A stretch of 64,000 bases of DNA from Bacillota bacterium (GCA_023228885.1 JALOAJ010000004.1:1-64000); one strand, 5' to 3'; shown: positions 16,102 through 25,904, numbered from the stretch's first letter. The notes: a model not told the origin generated them from the letters alone. A program made the numbers and translations.

Positions 16102-17240
16102 TAGTAAATAATAATATGCAAATTGGCGGGATTCAAAAATCCTTGCTAAATATGTTAACTGCAATAAGCCCCAAATATGACATTACTTTGTTTTTGTTTT
16201 CAAAACACGGAGAACTCTTGGGGGCGGTTCCGGAAAATATAAAAATAACGGAAGGCGGTTTTTTGCTGTCTTTGTTAGGTATATCTCAAAAGGAGGCAGC
16301 TCAAAGGGGCAAAATGGCTTTGCTTACAAGAGGACTGTTTGTAACCTTTTCTAAGCTGTTTAATAACTTTGCTCCCATTAACTTTATTATGCTTTTATCA
16401 AGAAAATTAAAAGGATTTGACATTGCCATTTCGTATATGCAAAATTCGAGTTCAAAAATTTTTTACGGCGGTGCAAATGATTTTGTTTTGAAAAACATTT
16501 CAGCGCCTGAAAAAATGGCATTTATACATTGCGATTTTGCTAACTATGAGGGCAATAATGCGCATAATAAAAAGCTCTACCGGCAGTTTGATAAGGTTAT
16601 ATGTGTTTCAAAGTCGTGTGCAAACATTTTTGCAAAAGAAGTTAACATTTCACTTGAAAAGGTTGATTTTGTTCCGAATTTTCAAAATATAGATGAAATT
16701 ATAAAAAAATCTAATGTTGATACCGTTAATTATGATAAAGATTTTTTTAATATTATTACTGTATCGCGCCTTGGCGAAGAAAAGGGTTTTATACGGGCCA
16801 TTCGTGTCGTTGAGGCTTTATATAACGAAGGGCACAAGCTAAAATGGCACATTGTGGGCGATGGCGCAATGTCAAACAGGTTAAAGGAATACATAAAGAA
16901 AAACCGCTTAAAAAAAGTAGTTTTTCTTTATGGGGAACAAAAAAATCCATACCGTTTTATGAAAAATGCGGATTTGTTTTTACTTCCTTCATTTCATGAG
17001 GCGGCGCCAATGGTCTATGGTGAAGCGTGGATTTTAGGGCTGCCCGTACTTACAACCGATACATCATCTGCCAACGAAATTGTAAAAGAAAATTCAATAG
17101 GCGTGGTTTGCCAAAATAGTGAAGAAGGCATTTTAAATGCGCTTAGAGATATTTTAATAAACGGAATCTCTATTTCGCCCGCAAAGGCAAATAACCGCAA
17201 GGCTATGGAAAAAATAAGTTTATTATTAGGTGGAGACTAA
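16077..17240 (+). CDS. GT4-family glycosyltransferase
   Basis: A 387-residue GT-B enzyme. The N terminus IVIVNNNMQIGGIQKSLLNML is the glycine-rich acceptor loop, and the C-terminal half shows FNIITVSRLGEEKGFIRAIRV, WHIVGDGAMSNRLKEYI, VVFLYGEQKNPYRFMKNADLFLLPS and SFHEAAPMVYGEA, in which the two Glu form the EX7E motif. The start is uncertain: the only standard candidate is GTG at 16077, but GGAGA ends directly before it, so another codon slightly downstream may be used. Overlap with both neighbours indicates translational coupling. Confidence 0.87.
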   Translation: MVNIKKIVIVNNNMQIGGIQKSLLNMLTAISPKYDITLFLFSKHGELLGAVPENIKITEGGFLLSLLGISQKEAAQRGKMALLTRGLFVTFSKLFNNFAPINFIMLLSRKLKGFDIAISYMQNSSSKIFYGGANDFVLKNISAPEKMAFIHCDFANYEGNNAHNKKLYRQFDKVICVSKSCANIFAKEVNISLEKVDFVPNFQNIDEIIKKSNVDTVNYDKDFFNIITVSRLGEEKGFIRAIRVVEALYNEGHKLKWHIVGDGAMSNRLKEYIKKNRLKKVVFLYGEQKNPYRFMKNADLFLLPSFHEAAPMVYGEAWILGLPVLTTDTSSANEIVKENSIGVVCQNSEEGILNALRDILINGISISPAKANNRKAMEKISLLLGGD

Positions 17241-17241
17241 A

Positions 17242-18417
17242 TTGGAAATGCTTAATGTTGCGGTAAAAAAAGAGAAAATTAGTTTGGATTGCGTTTTGGC
17301 ATCCGTTTATTTTATCTGCATGCCGCTTCAAATAATAACCTTATTTGCAGGGGTTTCCGTTTTGAAGGCTGTTATGTTCATTTTAGCGCCAATTATGATT
17401 ATAACGCTGTTCTTCGGTGAGAAAAAGATTACATTTAACAGCGTACACCTTTTTTTGGCGCTTTATTTAACCTACACCCTTGCAAGCTTATATTTGGCAA
17501 GGGATACCGCAACTTTTGATTACCTAAGGGCGATGTTTGAAAATTCCATAGTTATTTTTCTTGTAAGCATAAGGATATATAATCAGCGTGAGAAAAAAAT
17601 TATTGAATATTCATGGATTGTTGTGGGTGTTATATGCATTCTTATTGGATTTTTCAGTACTGTCGAAATGAGCGACGAAGAAAGAATCGCCATTATCTTT
17701 TTTGGAAGCTATGAAGACCCTAATCAATTTTGCGCGTATCTAATTTTGCCGATTTTGTATGCAATGAAAAAGATAACATCTAAAACAGCTTTGAAACCGC
17801 TATATGTTGCTTATATATTAACAATGATTTATATTGCTTTTAAGACAGGTTCAAGAGGCGGTTTAGTTGCAATTATTGTTCCCATGGCGGTGTTAGCTAT
17901 ATTGTTATCAAAAGGCTTTGCAAACAAAGTTAGAATGATTGTTTCAGCCCTCTTGGTGGCTGTATTTGCAATTTATGTTTTGTTTCCAATGTTGCCTGAA
18001 AGTGTGCAAGGGCGGTTTAATATTGAAAGAATACAAGAAGATAGAGGAAGCGGCAGAGTTGGGTTGTGGGAAACAACATACCAATCGATTATTTCCGATT
18101 CAAAGAGCATGATTTTTGGCAAAGGTATAAACTCTACGGAAGAAATACTTTTGGGCGCCGGATTTTCCAATACAGTTGCGCATAATCATTGGTTGCAAAT
18201 TTGGTCAGACCAAGGGATTATTGCTGTGTTTTTATACTTATTTATTTTAATGGCGGGTATTTTTAGAACATATAAAAAAAATGTAGTGGTTATGGCAGCG
18301 ATTTGGGGTATGATTGCCCTTTCCATGTCACTGTCGCTCAATACATTTAAACCATTTTTAAATGTAATATTAATGAGCGCCATGAATTTTGAGGGGGAGC
18401 TTACATATGACAGTTAG
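17242..18417 (+). CDS. O-antigen ligase/polymerase-like membrane protein (Wzy-type)
   Basis: A 391-residue polytopic protein with roughly ten hydrophobic segments. The conserved O-antigen ligase region is AFKTGSRGGLVAIIVPMAVLAIL with GSRGG at its centre. A large outside loop holds GSGRVGLWETTYQ and IFGKGINSTEE, and the following VAHNHWLQIWSDQGIIAVFLYLF carries the HNxxL signature of the family. It is probably the polymerase that joins repeat units outside the membrane. The TTG at 17242 is chosen because GGTGGAG lies 6-7 bp upstream; it overlaps the previous stop region (TAAATTG). Confidence 0.85.
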   Translation: MEMLNVAVKKEKISLDCVLASVYFICMPLQIITLFAGVSVLKAVMFILAPIMIITLFFGEKKITFNSVHLFLALYLTYTLASLYLARDTATFDYLRAMFENSIVIFLVSIRIYNQREKKIIEYSWIVVGVICILIGFFSTVEMSDEERIAIIFFGSYEDPNQFCAYLILPILYAMKKITSKTALKPLYVAYILTMIYIAFKTGSRGGLVAIIVPMAVLAILLSKGFANKVRMIVSALLVAVFAIYVLFPMLPESVQGRFNIERIQEDRGSGRVGLWETTYQSIISDSKSMIFGKGINSTEEILLGAGFSNTVAHNHWLQIWSDQGIIAVFLYLFILMAGIFRTYKKNVVVMAAIWGMIALSMSLSLNTFKPFLNVILMSAMNFEGELTYDS

Positions 18418-19414
18418 CGTTGTTGTTCCTGTATATGATACCGAAAAATATTTAAAAAGGTGCTTAGACAGCATTGTTAACCAAACATTTAAAGAAATTG
18501 AGCTTATTATTATAAATGATGGTTCTCCTGACAACAGTCGAAAAATAATATTAGAATATGTGGAAAATAGCCCTGATATTGTTTTTATAGACATCGAAAA
18601 CAAAGGGGTTTCAAATGCACGAAATTTAGGGCTCGAAAGAGCAACCGGCGAATATATTATTTTTGTTGATAGTGACGATTATTTAGACATAACGGCAATT
18701 GAGAAACTTTACAATGCCATTACATATTACAATGCCGACTTGGCAGTTTGTAATTTTGCAAAGGTATACGATGACCATATAGAAGAAAAATATCTTCAAA
18801 TGCCAAATAAAAAGGTAATCAATTACAAGGAAGATGGAGATGAATTTATAAAACAAACACTAAGTTTCCGATGCTCTCTTGCCATTTGCGTTTTTAATAA
18901 ATTGTTCCCCACCAAGCTTTTAAGAAACTCGGGCTTGATTTTTGAAGAGCGATGCGACATTTACGCTGAGGATGCTTTTTTTTACAGCAAGCTTTCTTCG
19001 TTTATCAAGCGGGTGTGCATCGTAGATGAGCCGCTTTATCTGTATTATCAGCGTGATGATTCTGCAACAAACGCCTATAAACCGGACTTTGTGCATCGCG
19101 TAATTGGGTTTTTAGATGGGTTGGAAGCATATTATGACGGCAAGCATACCGGCTCGTTAAATGAAAGGGCTTTTATATTTTTACCTGAGGTATTAGCAAA
19201 TGAATCCCTTTTGGAGGACGACTATAAGAAATTTAAAGAAGACATATCAAACAAAGCGCTTAGAAAATGGATAAGCAATGTAAGTTTAAAAAAATACAGT
19301 TTTAAAAACAAATTGTTGTATTTCCTTTACAAGACAAAACAATACCGATTATTATACATTGTTTTCAATAAGTTTAAAAAAAGGAGAAAAAAGAATGATA
19401 AAGCAACTTCTTAA
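18407..19414 (+). CDS. Family 2 glycosyltransferase
   Basis: GT2 enzyme of 335 residues with a GT-A domain: VSVVVPVYDTEKYLKRCLDSIVNQTF, LIIINDGSPDNS, NKGVSNARNLGLERATGEYIIFVDSDDYLD (DSDD metal site), and the later CVFNKLFPTKLL and YAEDAFFYSKL acceptor block. The basic, helical tail (KYSFKNKLLYFLYKTKQYRLL) probably associates with the membrane. The ATG at 18407 follows GAGGGGGAG and overlaps the polymerase gene by 11 bp. An in-frame TTG at 18389 lies before that site and is disfavoured. Confidence 0.88.
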   Translation: MTVSVVVPVYDTEKYLKRCLDSIVNQTFKEIELIIINDGSPDNSRKIILEYVENSPDIVFIDIENKGVSNARNLGLERATGEYIIFVDSDDYLDITAIEKLYNAITYYNADLAVCNFAKVYDDHIEEKYLQMPNKKVINYKEDGDEFIKQTLSFRCSLAICVFNKLFPTKLLRNSGLIFEERCDIYAEDAFFYSKLSSFIKRVCIVDEPLYLYYQRDDSATNAYKPDFVHRVIGFLDGLEAYYDGKHTGSLNERAFIFLPEVLANESLLEDDYKKFKEDISNKALRKWISNVSLKKYSFKNKLLYFLYKTKQYRLLYIVFNKFKKRRKKNDKATS

Positions 19415-20750
19415 TAGAAAAAGGTTTATTATTGCTTTTACTGTTTTATTTGTTTGCGTTTCCGCGGGTGTAAATTTTTTAGCCAAATACAACAGGCAAA
19501 CAATGATACTAACATTAAGCTATGAAGGGACAAATAGGGGATTGAACCCTGATGGAACTCGTTTTGTTATTTCCGAAATCAAATCAGAATCCATTTTAGA
19601 CGATGCGCTAAAACATGCAAATTTAAATAACTATACGGTGAGCGACATAAAGGATAGAATTGATATTTATCCTATTATTTCATCTGCATCACTTCAAAAT
19701 GTTAGGATAAAAGTTGCAGAAGGGGCTGATTATGCGCATATTCCAAACGAATTTAGAATATCGTATAGCCAAAAAAACAAGTTTGAAAAAAATCATACAG
19801 TAAACCTTTTAGAGGCGTTGGCAAAAGCATATAAAGACAACTTTATAAATAAATATGTTGCATCTAATGATTGCCTTTTGCCAGAAAGCTATAACAACAG
19901 CGATTATGAATTTGTAGAAATAGCGGATTTATATGCAGGCAAAATCAATTCTATGATTGCTTATTTGCAAAAAAATAATTCCGAGGCCGGCGCTTTCCGA
20001 GCCCAATCAAATAGCCGCACCTTTGGGGATGTTATCATGCCGCTTCAGAATTTGCGCAATGTAGATGTTGAAAAATACAAATCATTTATTATTAAATCCG
20101 GGCTTGCTAAAGATAAGGATGCCTATACAAACAAATTAAGATACACCGTTGATATTCAAAGCTACGACTATGAGAAGGCATATAACAGCGCGAAGTTTAC
20201 AGAAAATGCAATAACGAAATACGACCCTAACATCACAGGCATTATGTTTATCCCATCGCTCGATAACATAGATGGGTTTTATATGAACAGAACAAAAACA
20301 GGTATAGATTATTTAGCAACCGATGCGTATAAAAGAGGCACAACGGCAGGCAGTATAAAAGCAAGTTTAGATTATAAAAAATATCTGATTGGCGAATTTG
20401 AAAGCAAAGACAATTCGGTTGAAGAACACCAAAGGCTTTCTGAAATTGCGCATGAAATGCTTAGTACCATTGATTCTAAGATGTACGAAATATCCGGGTT
20501 AGCCATTGAAACAGATGAGGAATACCTGCAAACCAAAACAGGTAACTATATTCAATTTCAGCTGCCTTCCAATAGGTTTATAGGGTATTTTAGCATTCGC
20601 AAAATAATATCCTCGGGAATGACCGGCTTGATTCTTTCCTTTTTGTATGTTATAGCAATTGCATACATTCGCAGTGAAGTTCAACCGTCAACCAGAAGAA
20701 GGCGTGCAATTTCTAAAAGTAAAACAAGTATGGAGGTAGCTGGGAAATGA
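19395..20750 (+). CDS. Wzz-topology membrane protein, first of a paralogous pair
   Basis: A 451-residue protein with one membrane segment near residues 10-28, a large outside domain and a second segment near 405-430, followed by a short basic tail (RRRRAISKSK). That is the topology of polysaccharide co-polymerases, but no classical Wzz proline-rich motif or kinase domain is recognisable. It shares blocks with the next gene: YEGTNRGLNPDGTRF near the start, ISEIKSESILDDAL, and SRTFGDVIMPLQNLRNVDV. It probably sets chain length or guides export for the Wzy-like polymerase. ATG at 19395 follows AAAGGAG and overlaps the glycosyltransferase gene by 20 bp. Confidence 0.68.
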   Translation: MIKQLLNRKRFIIAFTVLFVCVSAGVNFLAKYNRQTMILTLSYEGTNRGLNPDGTRFVISEIKSESILDDALKHANLNNYTVSDIKDRIDIYPIISSASLQNVRIKVAEGADYAHIPNEFRISYSQKNKFEKNHTVNLLEALAKAYKDNFINKYVASNDCLLPESYNNSDYEFVEIADLYAGKINSMIAYLQKNNSEAGAFRAQSNSRTFGDVIMPLQNLRNVDVEKYKSFIIKSGLAKDKDAYTNKLRYTVDIQSYDYEKAYNSAKFTENAITKYDPNITGIMFIPSLDNIDGFYMNRTKTGIDYLATDAYKRGTTAGSIKASLDYKKYLIGEFESKDNSVEEHQRLSEIAHEMLSTIDSKMYEISGLAIETDEEYLQTKTGNYIQFQLPSNRFIGYFSIRKIISSGMTGLILSFLYVIAIAYIRSEVQPSTRRRRAISKSKTSMEVAGK

Positions 20751-22114
20751 AAATTACCTTTTTTGATGTTTTAGGCTATTTGTTAAAGTGGAAATACTTA
20801 ATTATTGCAATTACTGTTGTTGTTCTTGTTTTTAGTTATTTATATATTGAACACAGGCAGCATTACAGCGCCGAGGTTATTATAAAATATACCGATTCTA
20901 CTGCCGCAGAGGGTAAAACGCCAAACGGCGCTAAACTTGATGTGTATGAAATTATATCGCCCGACATTGTTTTGAAGGCGCTTGATAAAATGAAAGCGAA
21001 ATTGCCGGTAGAATCCGTTCGCTCATCCATCTCTATCACTCCTATTATTCCTTTATCAGAGATAGAGCTTCAAAAAGCTAAAACTAAATTAGGTGAGGAA
21101 TACGCTTACCATCCAATAATATATAGTGTGAGGTATACGCTTAGTAAATCTGTAAATAAATATGGCGACTATTGCAGGGATATATTAGACAATATTATAG
21201 ACGAATATATGATATATTTTAGTGAAACATATTTAAACCAAACAAGGATATCCGAACTTGAAACAGGTACAGACATTGCTAAAAACGACTATATAGAAAT
21301 TGCGGAAATTATGGATGATAATTTAAAAGATATTATAGCCTTTTTGGATAGCAGGCAATCAAACACGCCAAACTTCCGCTCGCCAACCACGGGGCTTAGT
21401 TTTTCTGATGTTTTGTTTAGATATAATACGATAAGAACTATGGATATGCCCACCGTGTTTAGCGACATTTTAAATGGAAGGGCAACACTAAATAAAGAGG
21501 TTCTTATTAAAAAATACACCGGCAGAAAGGATAATAATATATTATCCGCAAATAAAAATCATGAACAATCAAACTTATCTTTTGGTCTTATGGAGCAGTA
21601 TGTAGAGGGTAATAAGAATGTTCCGAACTCATACAACACCAGCAGGAACTCCGGAAACGACGATAAAATTGCAACTATTGACGATGTTGTTGCCGGAAGA
21701 TATTACAACCGGGAAAAAGCAACATACGACATTTTGGTGGAGCATTATACAAATGATGGCGTTGCTGCTATAATGGATAATATAGATGCAAACTATTGCA
21801 ACAACATTATAAATATATTCTCCACAGAGCCAAGCGAAGATGTTAATGCGGAAAAGCTTGGGAGGAAGGTTGAATCGAACTTAGAAAAGGTTTCTTTGAA
21901 ATTGAATGAGCAGTACCCCATCCTCGATTCAACCATTAATGATTTTAACAGGTATATGGCTGCCCAAAATATTGCTTGTTTAACAGGCGTTAATGTTTTT
22001 GCAACAATTCCAACTAAGTTATATATGCTCATTTCACTTATAATAGCTTTTGCCCTTGGAGCCATTTTGGCAATAGCAATTGAAATTTTGGCAGGGCTTA
22101 AAAAAAGGCTATGA
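20747..22114 (+). CDS. Wzz-topology membrane protein, second of a paralogous pair
   Basis: A 455-residue protein with membrane segments near residues 16-35 and 425-447 and a large outside domain. It is a diverged paralogue of the preceding protein: IKYTDSTAAEGKTPNGAKL, YEIISPDIVLKALDKM and LSFSDVLFRYNTIRTMDM correspond to blocks there. ATG overlaps the previous stop (ATGA) after GGAGG, so expression of the two is coupled, which fits a hetero-oligomer. No ATP-binding or tyrosine-kinase domain is encoded nearby, unlike CapA/CapB systems. The role as co-polymerase is inferred from topology and context. Confidence 0.66.
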   Translation: MKITFFDVLGYLLKWKYLIIAITVVVLVFSYLYIEHRQHYSAEVIIKYTDSTAAEGKTPNGAKLDVYEIISPDIVLKALDKMKAKLPVESVRSSISITPIIPLSEIELQKAKTKLGEEYAYHPIIYSVRYTLSKSVNKYGDYCRDILDNIIDEYMIYFSETYLNQTRISELETGTDIAKNDYIEIAEIMDDNLKDIIAFLDSRQSNTPNFRSPTTGLSFSDVLFRYNTIRTMDMPTVFSDILNGRATLNKEVLIKKYTGRKDNNILSANKNHEQSNLSFGLMEQYVEGNKNVPNSYNTSRNSGNDDKIATIDDVVAGRYYNREKATYDILVEHYTNDGVAAIMDNIDANYCNNIINIFSTEPSEDVNAEKLGRKVESNLEKVSLKLNEQYPILDSTINDFNRYMAAQNIACLTGVNVFATIPTKLYMLISLIIAFALGAILAIAIEILAGLKKRL

Positions 22115-22127
22115 AAGGTGATTTAGA

Positions 22128-23156
22128 TTGAATATACTTTTAGAAGGATGGTTTGACCGTAACTTCGGTGATGATATTATGATGAGAATTGTGATGAATG
22201 ATTTAAGCCATCATAATTTCTTTGCAGACCAAAAAAGAGAAGAGCTGCTTATTCCCTTTATGGGCGAAAAAAATTTTTACAAGCTAAAGGACGACACCAA
22301 AATAGACAGAACATTGGTGGTGATAGGCTCGGGGTTTATGGCAAAAGGCAAAATAGATACAATACTCCTGTTTGTTTCGTTGCTTTTTAGCCTGGTTGAT
22401 AAAAGCAAAGCGCGCAAAGCGCATAAGGCAACGATTGGTTGCAACATAGGGCCGTATTATAATAAAATTGCAAAGCAATTAATAAAATGGAGATTAAATC
22501 AAAGCAAATTAATTACCGTGCGGGATAAAACATCGTTTGACTTTTTAAAGAAAAACTGTAAAAATATAAAATCCTACTATTATCCGGATATTGCATTTTC
22601 TTTGCCTAACAAATGGATACCGGATGTAAAAAGCGAAGGCTGCCTCGGGGTGTCCGCATATAGGCGATTGGATGCAAATAACAACGCTTATTACCGCAAG
22701 ACGGCTGAAATCTGCGACCATTATATTAATGCCACGGGCAAGAAGGTTTTGCTGTTTGCTTTTGATGTGGAAAATGAAAACGATATTATTTCCGCTTTTA
22801 CCATTCGCGAATTATGTGAGTTTAAAGAGAATATTGAGATAATTTTACATACTGACAATGGTGAAAATATTATTAAAAACCTTAAAAGATGTGACAAGAT
22901 AATATCAGTCAGATTTCATATGGCGGTTATGGCAATACGGCTTGGTATTCCGCTTGTACCTATTATTTATTCTAAAAAAACGGATAATATGCTTGATGAT
23001 TTAGGTTATGACCGGCTTAGATTTTACATAGACAGCTTTAATGTGGAAGAAGTAATAAGCGCTATTAATGATGCCACGGTATTCCCCCTTGATAATCAAA
23101 TATGTGAAGATTCAAAAAAACATTCATCCACATTTGAAAGGGAGATGTTATTATGA
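22128..23156 (+). CDS. Polysaccharide pyruvyl transferase family protein
   Basis: A 342-residue PF04230-type enzyme that would add pyruvate ketals to sugar residues from phosphoenolpyruvate. The N terminus ILLEGWFDRNFGDDIMMRIVM is the NxGD motif of the family. The C-terminal half has ISVRFHMAVMAIRLGIPLVPIIYSKKTDNMLDDLG, carrying the conserved R-x-H and the substrate loop. Pyruvylation gives exopolysaccharides or cell-wall polymers a negative charge and can be the ligand for SLH domains, which is relevant to the SLH protein at the start of this window. TTG start at 22128 after AAAGGTGAT. Confidence 0.87.
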   Translation: MNILLEGWFDRNFGDDIMMRIVMNDLSHHNFFADQKREELLIPFMGEKNFYKLKDDTKIDRTLVVIGSGFMAKGKIDTILLFVSLLFSLVDKSKARKAHKATIGCNIGPYYNKIAKQLIKWRLNQSKLITVRDKTSFDFLKKNCKNIKSYYYPDIAFSLPNKWIPDVKSEGCLGVSAYRRLDANNNAYYRKTAEICDHYINATGKKVLLFAFDVENENDIISAFTIRELCEFKENIEIILHTDNGENIIKNLKRCDKIISVRFHMAVMAIRLGIPLVPIIYSKKTDNMLDDLGYDRLRFYIDSFNVEEVISAINDATVFPLDNQICEDSKKHSSTFEREMLL

Positions 23157-24085
23157 AATTATCAATTATAGTGCCTGTTTATAATGGCGAAAAGACAATA
23201 GAAAGGTGCATTGATAGCATCGCAAGGCAAAGCTTCAAAGAGTTTGAACTAATCATTATAAATGACGGTTCTACTGACAGCACGCACAGTATTCTTGAGG
23301 ATTTCTGCAAAAGGGACGAAAGAATCAAAGTTGTAAAAACGGAAAATTTCGGTCAAGGCAGCGCAAGAAACACGGGAATAAAAATGGCAACGGGCGCTTA
23401 TGTCGGTTTTGTTGACAGCGATGATGAAATACATTGCCAAATGTATGAGATTATGCTTGAAAAGATAGGTGACGCTGATGTATGTCAGTGCAATATTATA
23501 AACGCCTACCCTAACGGAGCGCGAAAGGTGCAATTATCGAATTATCAGGGAACTGTCGAGGTCTTGGACCGCCGACGGTATTTTGATGATTATTTATTTA
23601 GAACAATACACAGCATTGAAAGTTGCAATAAGCTAATCAAAAAAGATTTTTTAATCGAAAATGGTATCTGGTTCGGTGATAACAAAGAGGTCTACTCGGA
23701 AGACTTACTTTTAAACATAAACATTGCCAAAAACCTCAAAAAAATAGTTTTTGTGAAAGAGCCGCTTTATTGCTATTATCAAAATACAAACAGCCATTCA
23801 AAAAAACATACCATAGAAAAGGTTCGGAAATTGTGTGTTCTTTTTGAGAAGGTATATGAAGAACAATATAAATATGAGATATCAAAGATAGCAGTTTTAA
23901 ATATTATGCTTAACTTATCTTGCTTGGAGCATGATTATAGCGAAATTACGAAAAGAAAAGATGTTAGAAAATACATTTGGAATTCATTTTTGTCTATGAA
24001 AAAGCTAAAGCATAAAATAATTATGCTAATGCTTTTGATTGCGCCAAAGCTTGTAATCACCACTTATTACAGGCAGTGGCGATAA
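23153..24085 (+). CDS. Family 2 glycosyltransferase
   Basis: GT2 enzyme of 310 residues with a full GT-A pattern: LSIIVPVYNGEKTIERCIDSIARQSF, LIIINDGSTDSTHSIL, NFGQGSARNTGIKMATGAYVGFVDSDDEIHC (DSDD), CNKLIKKDFLIENGIWFG and VYSEDLLLNINIA. The end of the protein (KHKIIMLMLLIAPKLVI) is hydrophobic and may anchor it to the membrane. It overlaps the pyruvyltransferase stop by ATGA. Sequence resembles the GT2 at 18407-19414, as expected for successive sugar additions. Confidence 0.88.
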   Translation: MKLSIIVPVYNGEKTIERCIDSIARQSFKEFELIIINDGSTDSTHSILEDFCKRDERIKVVKTENFGQGSARNTGIKMATGAYVGFVDSDDEIHCQMYEIMLEKIGDADVCQCNIINAYPNGARKVQLSNYQGTVEVLDRRRYFDDYLFRTIHSIESCNKLIKKDFLIENGIWFGDNKEVYSEDLLLNINIAKNLKKIVFVKEPLYCYYQNTNSHSKKHTIEKVRKLCVLFEKVYEEQYKYEISKIAVLNIMLNLSCLEHDYSEITKRKDVRKYIWNSFLSMKKLKHKIIMLMLLIAPKLVITTYYRQWR

Positions 24086-24203
24086 GCAAAATGGTTTTTT
24101 AAAAAACAAGGAATTATTAAAAAGGTTGGGACCCAAACCGCTTATATTGTTATTTTTCAATCCTAATAATAATTTTACTTAGGCTAAATAAGGAGACTTG
24201 TAA

Positions 24204-25055
24204 ATGAAATTTCTTAAAAAGGTAATGCTTGTTTTTAGCGCCGTATTGTTATTGGCAATCGCCATAAGCGCCTATATTATAGCGGAAAATTATTCTGTTA
24301 CATCGGCGCATTATGACATTTACTCAAATAAAAACAAGCGAGATTTTAATGACTTTAAAATAGCTGTTATTACTGATTTTCATAATAGCACTAATTATAA
24401 TATGATTAAAAAAAACATCCAAAAAGAAAAGCCCAATATTATTGTGATAGTTGGCGATACAATTAATATGCATGATGAAAGTTTTGAAAATGCCAAAAGT
24501 CTAATAAAAGGTATAAATCACCTTGCGCCAACATATTTAACATCCGGAAACCATGAAATTGTATCGATAAAAACCAAAGAGTTTTTAGAGTTTGCAGAAC
24601 AAAACAATGTGAGCGTTATAAATGACAAAATCGAAAAAATATTTTACAAAAATAGCTATTTTAACTTGATTGGTTACGGCGATATTGTGTATGACGACCC
24701 TAATATGCGGTTTAATGTTTTGGAGGACGATTTAAAAAAATTGCATGACAAAGTTGAAGATAAGGAAGCGTTTAATGTATTATTGTTCCACCGCGGAAAC
24801 TTCGGAGATGTAGTTGCCAAATATCCATTTGATTTGATAATATCAGGGCATATCCATGGCGGTCAAATAAATTTGCCTTATGTAAAAGATTATATTTTAA
24901 AAAATCGATTTGACAGCATCAAATTTTGCAAAGGCTTTTATCGCATAGGAGATTCACAGTTGGTAATTAGCGGAGGGCTTGAACGCAACCTCCAAAAACC
25001 AAGAGTTTTCAACCCGCCAGAAATTGTATATGTCCGGCTGAAAAGCTTAAAATAA
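24204..25055 (+). CDS. Membrane-anchored metallophosphoesterase
   Basis: A 283-residue protein with an N-terminal hydrophobic segment (~5-27) and a calcineurin-like catalytic domain facing outside. All metal motifs are present: ITDFHN (D-x-H), [20 protein letters not shown] and SGHIHGGQ. It resembles YkuE/YaeI-type phosphodiesterases acting on phospholipid or lipid-linked substrates. Position inside the exopolysaccharide locus suggests trimming of a lipid carrier or of a phosphate on the glycan, but this is inference. ATG follows AAGGAG. The 118-bp gap before it shows no clear terminator. Confidence 0.85.
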   Translation: MKFLKKVMLVFSAVLLLAIAISAYIIAENYSVTSAHYDIYSNKNKRDFNDFKIAVITDFHNSTNYNMIKKNIQKEKPNIIVIVGDTINMHDESFENAKSLIKGINHLAPTYLTSGNHEIVSIKTKEFLEFAEQNNVSVINDKIEKIFYKNSYFNLIGYGDIVYDDPNMRFNVLEDDLKKLHDKVEDKEAFNVLLFHRGNFGDVVAKYPFDLIISGHIHGGQINLPYVKDYILKNRFDSIKFCKGFYRIGDSQLVISGGLERNLQKPRVFNPPEIVYVRLKSLK

Positions 25056-25063
25056 AGGGGGCT

Positions 25064-25588
25064 TTGATTATAAAAATTAAAAAGTACATAGGAATAATTG
25101 CTTATCATTTATTGGCAAGACATCTGCCTCACTCTTATGCCAAAGTATCTCTTTTTTCCAGACGGATAAGAGCTTTTTGCGGGAAACTAATCCTTAGCAA
25201 ATGCGGAAAGAACGTCAATATTGACAGGGGCGCAATATTTTCTTCAAGGGTTGAAATAGGCGATAATTCGGGAATCGGCATCAATTGCAGGATTGATGGA
25301 AAGGTAACTATCGGCAATAATGTAATGATGGCTCCCGAGTGTATAATACATACCATAAATCACAATTTTCAAAGAACAGACATTCCCATGAATATGCAAG
25401 GTAATAGTGATGAAAAACCTGTGGTTATCGGCGATGATGTGTGGATTGGAAGCAGGGTTATCATACTTCCAAATGTAAAGATTGGCAGCGGCGCCATATT
25501 GGCAGCAGGTGCAATTGTCACAAAGGATGTTCCGGAATATGCAATAGTGGGGGGCAATCCTGCGAAAATTATAAAATATAGAGATTGA
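25064..25588 (+). CDS. Hexapeptide-repeat acyltransferase (O-acetyltransferase)
   Basis: A 174-residue left-handed beta-helix protein. Hexapeptide repeats run from about 40 ([28 protein letters not shown]) to the end ([43 protein letters not shown]). The IIHTINHNF segment holds the catalytic His found in sugar acetyltransferases of the NodL/maltose-acetyltransferase group. It likely acetylates a sugar of the exopolysaccharide. TTG start at 25064 after AAGGGGG, only 8 bp after the phosphoesterase stop. It is the last gene of the operon. Confidence 0.9.
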   Translation: MIIKIKKYIGIIAYHLLARHLPHSYAKVSLFSRRIRAFCGKLILSKCGKNVNIDRGAIFSSRVEIGDNSGIGINCRIDGKVTIGNNVMMAPECIIHTINHNFQRTDIPMNMQGNSDEKPVVIGDDVWIGSRVIILPNVKIGSGAILAAGAIVTKDVPEYAIVGGNPAKIIKYRD

Positions 25589-25651
25589 GTCTGCAAAGTT
25601 TTTTCACAGACAATATGCTGAATGCAACTGAACATCGCTACGCGCATTTTT

Positions 25652-25725
25652 GCTTTTCGGGCACGGCACAAACAAGAGCAACGGCGGAGGAGGAAATAAA
25701 TATATATAAAATCCGTCCCGAAAGC
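25652..25725. other. Long imperfect inverted repeat in a 316-bp gene-free stretch
   Basis: The stretch 25589-25904 holds no convincing gene. Its one structured element is GCTTTTCGGGCACGG (25652-25666) pairing with CCGTCCCGAAAGC (25713-25725): 13 bp with two single-base bulges. The 46-base loop includes GGCGGAGGAGG. No T-run follows on either strand. It could be a structured RNA, a regulatory hairpin or a decayed element; I cannot assign it. Confidence 0.5.
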
Positions 25726-25852
25726 TATGAAATGGAATGAAGCGTTAACATGCAAAATTTGACATTTAGCCTATCCCGTTCAAGGTGTTTTATGATTAAT
25801 ATTAACGGCATGCAAAAACAACAGGAAGCATATGAAATTTTGAGTTGGGGTA

Positions 25853-25884
25853 ACAAAAATCGCCCACAGTACAAACTGTGAGCG
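25853..25884 (-). terminator. Terminator of the tRNA-Leu gene
   Basis: On the minus strand CGCTCACAG (25876-25884) pairs with CTGTGGGCG (25861-25869, one T-G mismatch), followed by ATTTTTG. It begins 21 bp after the tRNA 3' end. Confidence 0.8.
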
Positions 25885-25904
25885 ATATAAACGGACAATG
25901 TCCG

